Assembly (NCBI GenBank): GCA_007132365.1 | Contig: SLOS01000013.1 | Coordinates: 1-12,176, forward strand | Source: Bacteroidales bacterium | GTDB lineage: Bacteria; Bacteroidota; Bacteroidia; Bacteroidales; PUMT01 | Length of the DNA: 12,176 nt | Direction of reading: 5' to 3' | In this document: in pieces, positions 6,717 through 12,176 of the stretch | Layout: each line of letters opens with the position of its first letter | Position numbering within the stretch: the first letter of the stretch is position 1 | Notes under the pieces: generated by a model | What the model saw: the letters and a program-made list of their open reading frames with translations, nothing else | Told to the model about the DNA's origin: nothing | Database searches by the model: none | Translations under genes and position numbers: made by a program

Positions 6717-8825
6717 TCAGCTTATTTTGCTCCAGTCCTCCAACTGCGGATGTAGTTTTCTCAGTTGTCTGTCAAGTATCCTGTTTGCGGGTTTTTCAAG
6801 CAGAGGGTCTCGTTCAAGTATATCCATGGCATGTTGTCTTGCATACTCCAGTATCCGGCTGTCCCTGCCCAGATGAGATATCTTAAGTTCAAAGGGAAAG
6901 CCGCTTTGCATTGTTCCTTCCATATCTCCGGGCCCCCTGAGCTTGAGGTCAGCTTCTGCTATCTCAAAACCATCATTTGTGGTGGTCATGGTTTTTATCC
7001 GTTGCCTTGCCTCGTTAGAGAGCTTATGGGAGGTCATCAGGATACAATATGACTGGTCGGCCCCGCGCCCGACCCTTCCCCTGAGCTGATGCAACTGTGA
7101 TAACCCGAATCTTTCGGCACTTTCTATCACCATAACACTTGCATTGGGAACATCAACACCCACTTCTATAACAGTAGTTGCTACCAGTATATGTGCTGTT
7201 CCTGAGATAAACTGCTGCATACCGGTTTCCTTGTTTTTCTGCTTCATGCGTCCATGGACTATGGCAATGACATATGCGGGGGGAGGGAAGGCTCTTGTTA
7301 TACTTTCATAACCATCTTCCAGATCCTTATAGTCCATTTTCTCGGAGTCTGTGATAAGAGGATACACCACGTATATTTGTCTTCCCAGGGCGATTTGACT
7401 TCGCATGAACCCGAAAAGCCTTTCTCTTTGGTTATCATAGTAATGTACAGTTACAACAGGTTTTCGTCCGGGAGGAAGCTCATCAATAACAGACACCTCA
7501 AGGTCACCGTACACTGTCATGGCCAGGGTACGGGGAATGGGCGTTGCTGTCATGACAAGCATATGCGGGGGATGCAGGGTTTTTTTCCACATTCTGGCTC
7601 GCTGCGCTACACCGAACCTGTGCTGCTCATCAATAATAACCAGTCCCAGGCTCCTGAACTGCACACTCTCTTCTATAAGTGCATGTGTGCCTATCAGGAT
7701 ATTCATCTCTCCTGCTTTAAGCTGCCTGTGCAGGACATCCCGCTCTTTTTTACTGGTGGAGCCTGTCAGGAGTCCGCCAGTGACGGGTAGCCCGGCGAGT
7801 ATTTCGGTAACTGTTTTAAAATGCTGGGCTGCAAGTATCTCGGTTGGAGCCATCAGGCATGCCTGGTATCCATTGTCAATGGCTATCAGCATGCTCATTA
7901 TTGCCACCAGTGTTTTGCCGCTGCCAACATCGCCCTGCAGCAGACGGTTCATCTGTTTCCCGGAGCCGGTGTCTTTCCTGATCTCTTTTAAGACCCTTTT
8001 CTGGGCTGAGGTTAACTCAAAGGGCAGGTGTTTATGGTAGAAATTGTTTAACAGTTCTCCGACCCTCGTAAAAACAAAACCTTTAACCGTCTGGTTCCTG
8101 CCTGTTTTTTGTCTCAGTATGTTAAGCTGCAGGTAAAACAACTCTTCAAATTTTAACCTGTATTCAGCCTTTTTCAGCTTTTCGGCACTCCCGGGAAAAT
8201 GGATGTTTAAAAGTGCCTCATTTATCCCTTCCAAACCAAGCTTTTTGATGAATTCATCAGGCAGTGTCTCCTCTACTTTCCCTGCTACCAGGCCTAACAG
8301 CTTGTTCTGAAGTTTATTTATCACCCTTGAGGTAATAAAGCTGTTTTTCATTTTTTCGCTTGTATTGTAAAAGGCCTGCAAGGCTGAGCTTATTGTCTTC
8401 TCTTGTTTATCAGGGTCTTCCATCTCCGGATGCACCAGGTTAACCTTATTGTTAAACAATGAAGGTTTTCCGTAAACCAGGAATTTTTTTCCAGGTTTAA
8501 CAAGATCCCCGATCCATCTTAATCCCCTGAACCATACAAGCTCAAGGTTCCCTGTCCCGTCAGATATTATTGCCGTCAACCTCCTGTTCCGTCCTGAACC
8601 TGCCAGGTCAACTCTTTTTATCACCCCTTCCAGCTGGATATAGGGCAGGTCTCCCGTGATTTGTGAAATCCTGTAAAACCTGGTACGGTCCACATGCTTA
8701 TACGGGAAATACCAGAGAAGGTCGCCGAAGGTTTTAATATTAAGATCTTTATTCAGGAGTTCGGCCCGTTTCGGTCCAACTCCGGCAAGAAATTTTATGT
8801 CTCTGTCAAGTATATCCTGCTGCAT
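6717..8825 (-). CDS. recG: ATP-dependent DNA helicase RecG
   Basis: RecG remodels stalled replication forks and branch-migrates Holliday junctions and R-loops, using ATP hydrolysis. The 702 residues cover the whole family architecture. The N-terminal part contains the OB-fold wedge domain (about 60-135) that splits the junction. The helicase core has Walker A GDVGSGKT (298-305), the DEQH box (399-402), motif III TATP (426-429) and motif VI QLRGRVGRG (580-588). The C-terminal part with GPGDMEGTMQSG (631-642) contains the region that couples ATP use to DNA movement. Nothing is missing. The ATG at 8823-8825 is the only ATG after an in-frame stop upstream, and no Shine-Dalgarno sequence is seen. 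It is divergent from the methyltransferase gene (113-base gap), and the rseC-rnf operon follows on the same strand after 230 bases. Confidence 0.97.
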   Translation of the reverse strand: MQQDILDRDIKFLAGVGPKRAELLNKDLNIKTFGDLLWYFPYKHVDRTRFYRISQITGDLPYIQLEGVIKRVDLAGSGRNRRLTAIISDGTGNLELVWFRGLRWIGDLVKPGKKFLVYGKPSLFNNKVNLVHPEMEDPDKQEKTISSALQAFYNTSEKMKNSFITSRVINKLQNKLLGLVAGKVEETLPDEFIKKLGLEGINEALLNIHFPGSAEKLKKAEYRLKFEELFYLQLNILRQKTGRNQTVKGFVFTRVGELLNNFYHKHLPFELTSAQKRVLKEIRKDTGSGKQMNRLLQGDVGSGKTLVAIMSMLIAIDNGYQACLMAPTEILAAQHFKTVTEILAGLPVTGGLLTGSTSKKERDVLHRQLKAGEMNILIGTHALIEESVQFRSLGLVIIDEQHRFGVAQRARMWKKTLHPPHMLVMTATPIPRTLAMTVYGDLEVSVIDELPPGRKPVVTVHYYDNQRERLFGFMRSQIALGRQIYVVYPLITDSEKMDYKDLEDGYESITRAFPPPAYVIAIVHGRMKQKNKETGMQQFISGTAHILVATTVIEVGVDVPNASVMVIESAERFGLSQLHQLRGRVGRGADQSYCILMTSHKLSNEARQRIKTMTTTNDGFEIAEADLKLRGPGDMEGTMQSGFPFELKISHLGRDSRILEYARQHAMDILERDPLLEKPANRILDRQLRKLHPQLEDWSKIS

Positions 8826-8938
8826 CTGATCAGAATGGTTTTCCCTGCACTAAAGTGTGCCTGTTTATTAAGACTGTAATTTGAATATGGTTTGAACAAT
8901 TCACTGTAAATTCGCGTACAGGTTTTATCTTATATACC

Positions 8939-9736
8939 ATGGGTAAAATTAAACTTTTAATTAAATATTTTGTCTACAGAATCAGGCGAAGAGGCACCAG
9001 TGGACATGGAATTCACTCACCTTTTGTATTTGAACTAAACAGGAGTGTACTCAATAGCAGAAATAAATACAGGGAGTATGCTCAGATTAAAAATTACAGG
9101 AGGTCGCTGTCCGCAAACAGGGAAATTATTAATGTTTATGATAAGGGAGCTGGTTCCCTTGTTTTCTCATCTGAAAAAAGGGTCATAGGTGACATTCTGA
9201 AGTATACTGCAAGCAGCTGTAAAACAGGCAGGCTGCTGTTCAGGCTGGCACGTTATTTCGAACCTCGTAACATCATCGAGTTGGGAACATCACTTGGTTT
9301 CGGGACTATGTGCATGGCCTCCGGTTCTGCCCGCGGTACAGTTTACAGCCTGGAAGCCTGTCCCCGTCAACATGAGATTGCAGGGGCTGAACTTAAAAAG
9401 GCAGAAGCAGGAAATGTTGAGCTGATAAAAGGAGACTTCAGGGAAGTGCTTCCTGACTTGCTGAACAGGATTGACCAGGTTGATCTTGTCTATTTTGACG
9501 GAGATCACAGTAAGGATTCTTTAATATGGCAGTTCCGGACATGCCTGGAAAAAGCTGATCCTTCTTCTGTCTTTGTGGTGGGGGACATACACTGGTCCGA
9601 TGAAATGGACCGGGCATGGGAAATCCTTTGCAATGATCCGGTGGTGACTTTATCGGTCGATCTGTTTTATTGCGGATTGCTTTTTTTCAGGAAGGGTATG
9701 GCTAAACAGCATCATTTGCTCACATACTCTGATTAA
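8939..9736 (+). CDS. Class I SAM-dependent methyltransferase (Methyltransf_24-like), substrate unknown
   Basis: The 265 residues contain a Rossmann-type methyltransferase core. Motif I is IIELGTSLGFG (112-122), the SAM-binding glycine loop. Glu139 in VYSLEACP would contact the ribose hydroxyls. GDFREVLP and VYFDGDHSKDS (184-194) correspond to the later motifs, where family members bind metal or substrate. The N-terminal block SGHGIHSPFVFEL (21-33) precedes the core and is, to my memory, shared by a group of Bacteroidota methyltransferases. No signal peptide or membrane segment is seen. The family includes O-methyltransferases acting on small molecules and sugars, but the substrate cannot be read from the sequence. 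The gene stands alone between divergent recG and the ABC ATPase gene, 94 bases downstream. The short AT-rich gaps around it hold no clear promoter or terminator. Confidence 0.85.
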   Translation: MGKIKLLIKYFVYRIRRRGTSGHGIHSPFVFELNRSVLNSRNKYREYAQIKNYRRSLSANREIINVYDKGAGSLVFSSEKRVIGDILKYTASSCKTGRLLFRLARYFEPRNIIELGTSLGFGTMCMASGSARGTVYSLEACPRQHEIAGAELKKAEAGNVELIKGDFREVLPDLLNRIDQVDLVYFDGDHSKDSLIWQFRTCLEKADPSSVFVVGDIHWSDEMDRAWEILCNDPVVTLSVDLFYCGLLFFRKGMAKQHHLLTYSD

Positions 9737-9830
9737 GTCAAAAATAATGTTAAAGGATTTTCGTTTTAAGGTTTTTAAGTATAAATTCGGTTTTTTTCCG
9801 GAAAATAAGATTTAAACAAACACTTTGTAA

Positions 9831-10556
9831 ATGGAAAACATGATCAACATCAGAAATCTGGTGAAGAACTACAGGGTAGGAACCATAGTTGTCAGAGCTC
9901 TTCGCTCGGTTTCGGTCGATATAAAAAAGAATGAATATGTTGCAATAATGGGGCCTTCAGGTTCCGGCAAGTCCACCCTGATGAACATTATCGGTTGTCT
10001 TGATACTCCCACCGGCGGACAGTATATTTTGAACAATACAGATGTAAGCAAGCTCGAGGATAATCAGCTTGCTGAGATTCGAAACAAGGAGATAGGATTT
10101 GTCTTTCAAACCTTCAACCTGTTACCTCGTTATAATGCTTTTGAAAACATCATGCTGCCCATGGTTTATGCAGGTAAGTCCAAAGCTGAACGGATTGCCC
10201 GTGCAGAGGAGGTTGTCGAAAGTGTCGGGCTGACTGACAGGGCGCTTCACAGACCCAATGAATTATCGGGTGGGCAGAAGCAGCGTGTAGCAGTGGCCAG
10301 GGCACTTGTAAATTATCCGTCGATTATTCTTGCCGATGAGCCAACAGGTAATCTGGACTCAAAAACTTCAATCGATATTATGAATCTTTTTGATGAGATA
10401 CACAGTAAGGGTAATACCATTATACTTGTAACTCATGAAGAAGATATTGCAAGGCATGCCCACAGGATCATCCGGTTACGTGATGGTGAAATTGAATCAG
10501 ATAAAATTAATGAGAATCCGATACAGCTTACAGCACCTGCAAATGCAGAGAAATAG
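9831..10556 (+). CDS. ABC transporter ATP-binding protein, MacB/LolD/FtsE type, without adjacent permease
   Basis: This is an ATPase subunit of an ABC transporter of the type that works with MacB- or LolCE-like permeases, in peptide, drug or lipoprotein handling at the inner membrane. The 241 residues show Walker A GPSGSGKST (41-49), Q-loop Gln93 in VFQTFNLLPR, signature LSGGQ (145-149), Walker B IILADE (165-170) with the group-typical PTGNLD after it, and H-loop His202. The MNIIGCLDTPTGGQY stretch after Walker A is characteristic of the MacB/LolD group. A second ATG (9840) three codons in could also serve as the start. There is no permease on either side within the window, so the partner must be encoded elsewhere. 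A weak hairpin follows at 10567-10590. The substrate is unknown. Confidence 0.9.
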   Translation: MENMINIRNLVKNYRVGTIVVRALRSVSVDIKKNEYVAIMGPSGSGKSTLMNIIGCLDTPTGGQYILNNTDVSKLEDNQLAEIRNKEIGFVFQTFNLLPRYNAFENIMLPMVYAGKSKAERIARAEEVVESVGLTDRALHRPNELSGGQKQRVAVARALVNYPSIILADEPTGNLDSKTSIDIMNLFDEIHSKGNTIILVTHEEDIARHAHRIIRLRDGEIESDKINENPIQLTAPANAEK

Positions 10557-10566
10557 ACGTTTGCCC

Positions 10567-10590
10567 TGAGGCCTGGTGTACCTGACCTCA
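10567..10590 (+). terminator. Weak hairpin downstream of the ABC ATPase gene
   Basis: TGAGG and CCTCA can pair around a 14-base loop, ten bases after the stop codon. A run of seven T bases comes only about 30 bases later (from about 10619), so this is not a standard intrinsic terminator. The rest of the 152-base gap before the next gene holds no B12 box or other riboswitch element that I can recognise. Confidence 0.2.
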
Positions 10591-10708
10591 AGTATTAAAC
10601 CGGTGAAGGACCATATTAATTTTTTTAATCGTTTGAACAATAGTCCTTGCTAACCGTTTAGGGTAAAAATACATATTTATCAGTCTATTACAGAATAAAT
10701 CCTTACTC

Positions 10709-11257
10709 ATGAAGATCTACACTAAAACCGGCGATTCCGGCACAACTTCGCTGATAGGTGGAAAAAGAGTCCCCAAATATGATTTACGTATAGAGGCTTA
10801 TGGAACAGTCGATGAACTGATATCATGGACGGGCCTGATCCGTGACCAGGATATAGATAAAAATACTGTTGATTTGCTTGTTGAGGTGCAGGACAGGCTT
10901 ATGACCTGTGCATCCTTACTGGCGGCGGACTGTGATGATTGCAAATTAAGGATCCCTTCCCTGAAGGAAGAGGATATCGGGTTACTCGAAAATTCAATTG
11001 ACCGCATGGAGGAATCGCTGGAGCCACTCTCTTCATTCGTACTGCCCGGTGGCCACACTGTTATATCATATGTTCACATTGCGCGAAATGTTTGCAGGCG
11101 CGCAGAGCGTAATGTTTTGAAACTTTCTGCAGAGTTTTCCGTAGATGAACTGGTGATTAAGTATCTCAACCGTTTGTCCGACTATTTATTTGTTTTATCG
11201 CGTAAATTGGGAAAAGATTTAAAAGCTGTTGAAATTCTCTGGAAACCCAGGTTGTAA
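10709..11257 (+). CDS. pduO: PduO-type cob(I)yrinic acid a,c-diamide / cob(I)alamin adenosyltransferase
   Basis: This enzyme transfers the adenosyl group of ATP to cob(I)alamin to make adenosylcobalamin, the cofactor of enzymes such as methylmalonyl-CoA mutase. The 182 residues fit the family length. The ATP-binding N-terminal motif YTKTGDSGTTSL (4-15) is intact. It is followed by YGTVDEL (31-37), VLPGGH (111-116), the arginine-rich helix ARNVCRRAER (125-134) and the C-terminal YLNRLSDYLFVLSR (152-165). These are the ATP- and corrinoid-contacting segments of the trimeric PduO fold. Cys67, Cys75 and Cys78 form a small cluster of cysteines. No cobalamin synthesis or uptake genes and no B12 riboswitch lie nearby, so it is probably a housekeeping salvage enzyme. 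It is 152 bases after the ABC ATPase and 68 bases before the DUF2795 gene, all on the plus strand. Confidence 0.95.
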   Translation: MKIYTKTGDSGTTSLIGGKRVPKYDLRIEAYGTVDELISWTGLIRDQDIDKNTVDLLVEVQDRLMTCASLLAADCDDCKLRIPSLKEEDIGLLENSIDRMEESLEPLSSFVLPGGHTVISYVHIARNVCRRAERNVLKLSAEFSVDELVIKYLNRLSDYLFVLSRKLGKDLKAVEILWKPRL

Positions 11258-11281
11258 AATTCATTAAATTTTATAAATTTG
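11251..11281 (+). promoter_or_regulatory. Bacteroidota-type promoter upstream of the DUF2795 gene
   Basis: GTTG (11251-11254) and TAAATTTG (11274-11281) are separated by 19 bases. The second element is a full match to the -7 consensus TAnnTTTG, and the first matches the -33 element TTTG in three of four bases. Transcription would start near 11287, giving a leader of about 38 bases before the ATG at 11326. The -33 element overlaps the last codon of the adenosyltransferase gene. This is the best two-part promoter match I found in the window. Confidence 0.45.
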
Positions 11282-11325
11282 CACCACTTTATCAAAACGG
11301 GTAGTTTTTAATTCAAATAGGAGTT

Positions 11326-11547
11326 ATGTACTGGACGCTTGAATTAGCTTCAAAACTGGAAGATGCTCCATGGCCTGCAACAAAAGATGAGCTGATAGAT
11401 TATGCCATGAGATCCGGGGCGCCCCTCGAAGTTATTGAAAATCTGCAGGAGATTGAAGATGAGGGTGATATTTATGAGAGTATTGAGGATATATGGCCTG
11501 ACTATCCCAGTAAAGACGACTTTTTTTTCAACGAAGACGAGTATTGA
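11326..11547 (+). CDS. Small acidic DUF2795 family protein
   Basis: The 73-residue protein matches the pattern I know from DUF2795 proteins of Bacteroidota: MYWTLELASKLEDAPWPAT at the start, then TKDELIDYAMRSGAPLEVIENLQ (19-41) and a strongly acidic tail with IWPDYP. No function is established for this family that I can name. The protein is soluble, has no cysteine, and is rich in Asp and Glu throughout. DUF2795 domains resemble small helical hairpins in other bacteria, but a DNA- or protein-binding role is only a guess. AGGAG stands just two bases before the ATG, too close for a normal Shine-Dalgarno spacing. A candidate promoter of its own lies in the 68-base gap upstream. The gene converges on the OstA-like gene with a single base between the two stop codons. 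Confidence 0.85.
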   Translation: MYWTLELASKLEDAPWPATKDELIDYAMRSGAPLEVIENLQEIEDEGDIYESIEDIWPDYPSKDDFFFNEDEY

Positions 11548-11548
11548 T

Positions 11549-12176
11549 CTATTTTCTGAACACATCCTCCCAATATATTGGTCTTAAATGATCCAACCAC
11601 ACAAAATTCTGGAGAATCCTTTCCTGGTCTGAAAGATCTTCCAGGGGGTACAGAACAGCCTCAGGCCTGTTCAGAAACCTTATCCTGTCGGGCTTACTGT
11701 CTTTAAGAAAGATCATCAGATTGGCACTTGCAGCCTTATTAATACCTATGATTTCTTCGTTTTCAACCGGGTAATAAAGTGTTTCGGCATTTCCCATAAC
11801 ATGCACCCTGTAAAGCTCCCCGTCCCGGAAATATCCGAGAATATCCTTGCCTTTTATCTGGTTATAGAGTCCGGGCTCCTCCTCGGATGCAACAAATGAA
11901 GAATTGGTCATGACAATATGATCCACTTCGCCACCCCGGGAATGTATCTCCATGAACTCGGAGGTCAACTGGCTGTCGTCAGTCCAGACAACAGGTTCAC
12001 CAAACATAAATACAATGGAGTCCCTCATATTGTAATACAGAGAGTCGCATTTACCCTGCATGTCATTGCTGAAGAATCTTACCCCGTAATATGCGACCAT
12101 TATTCTTACCGTGTCATTTTCTGAAAGGCTTTCATGATCCAAAGGTTCAGCGGCCAGTGTGTCTGCAACTGCGGCA
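11549..12176 (-). CDS. OstA-like / LptA-type envelope protein, C-terminal part
   Basis: This is the last 208 or so codons of a gene whose frame is open to the right edge, so the N-terminus lies outside the window. The sequence matches what I know of the C-terminal region of OstA-like proteins of Bacteroidota, which are related to LptA and to the N-terminal domain of LptD and act in lipopolysaccharide export in the periplasm. Typical pieces are VAYYGVRFFSNDMQGKCDSLYY, IKGKDILGYFRDGELYRV, VMGNAETLYYPV, GINKAASANLMIFL and RPEAVLYPLEDLS (each written with its usual spacing in the protein). They are repeated beta-strand units of the OstA fold, with alternating hydrophobic residues. A TTG and an internal ATG could be mistaken for starts near the edge, but the reading frame and homology continue through them. 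The membrane-bridge role is inferred from family only. Confidence 0.82.
   Translation of the reverse strand, partial: AAVADTLAAEPLDHESLSENDTVRIMVAYYGVRFFSNDMQGKCDSLYYNMRDSIVFMFGEPVVWTDDSQLTSEFMEIHSRGGEVDHIVMTNSSFVASEEEPGLYNQIKGKDILGYFRDGELYRVHVMGNAETLYYPVENEEIIGINKAASANLMIFLKDSKPDRIRFLNRPEAVLYPLEDLSDQERILQNFVWLDHLRPIYWEDVFRK

Noticed and set aside
7254..8040. Two long plus-strand open frames (178 and 173 codons) antisense to recG
   Set aside because: They lie opposite the conserved helicase core, have no family-like sequence or ribosome binding site, and arise from the base composition of recG.
8870..8938. TAAATTCG elements upstream of both the methyltransferase and the ABC ATPase genes as promoters
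   Set aside because: Each differs from TAnnTTTG by one base, and TTTG-like -33 elements lie at wrong distances (23 bases at the first; only TTCG at 18 bases at the second). The matches are not better than expected in AT-rich gaps.
9737..9830. Hairpin around CGG-TTTTTTT-CCG before the ABC ATPase gene
   Set aside because: Only three base pairs form, and the T run lies in the loop rather than after the stem, so it is not a terminator.
10557..10708. Possible cobalamin riboswitch before the adenosyltransferase gene
   Set aside because: No B12 box or the surrounding conserved helices are visible, and 152 bases is short for this riboswitch class.

Overview
The window looks like a chromosomal, housekeeping-type segment of a member of the Bacteroidota, probably of the Bacteroidales/Marinilabiliales kind. 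The reasons are the rseC-rnfBCDGEA arrangement, a DUF2795 protein and an OstA-like protein of the Bacteroidota type, mostly AT-rich gaps, and starts that mostly lack Shine-Dalgarno sequences. No tRNA, rRNA, CRISPR, insertion sequence, phage gene or attachment site was seen. No stretch without a gene exceeds 230 bases.

Left edge (1-434, minus): the N-terminal 144 residues of a small multi-pass membrane protein of the TspO/MBR (tryptophan-rich sensory protein) type, running off the window. A strong intrinsic terminator (510-530) separates it from the next operon.

Main operon (537-6486, minus, transcribed right to left): rseC, rnfB, rnfC, rnfD, rnfG, rnfE, rnfA. It encodes a complete Rnf complex, a membrane-bound ferredoxin:NAD+ oxidoreductase that couples electron transfer to Na+ or H+ transport. 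Metal and flavin sites are intact: five Fe-S motifs in RnfB, two in RnfC, paired cysteines in RnfA and RnfE, and the flavinylation threonine in RnfD. The unusual member is RnfG. It is 347 residues long and carries two complete FMN-binding domains in tandem. They align without gaps at a constant offset of 155 residues, with 67 of 141 positions identical. This is the most interesting feature of the window.

Centre (6717-8825, minus): recG, the replication-fork-remodelling helicase, complete. It is transcribed divergently from a class I SAM-dependent methyltransferase (8939-9736, plus).

Right part (9831-11547, plus): a MacB/LolD-type ABC ATPase without an adjacent permease, a PduO-type cob(I)alamin adenosyltransferase, and a small acidic DUF2795 protein preceded by a good match to the Bacteroidota promoter pattern. 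The DUF2795 gene converges on the last gene (11549-12176, minus, cut by the window edge), the C-terminal part of an OstA/LptA-like envelope protein. The two stop codons are one base apart.
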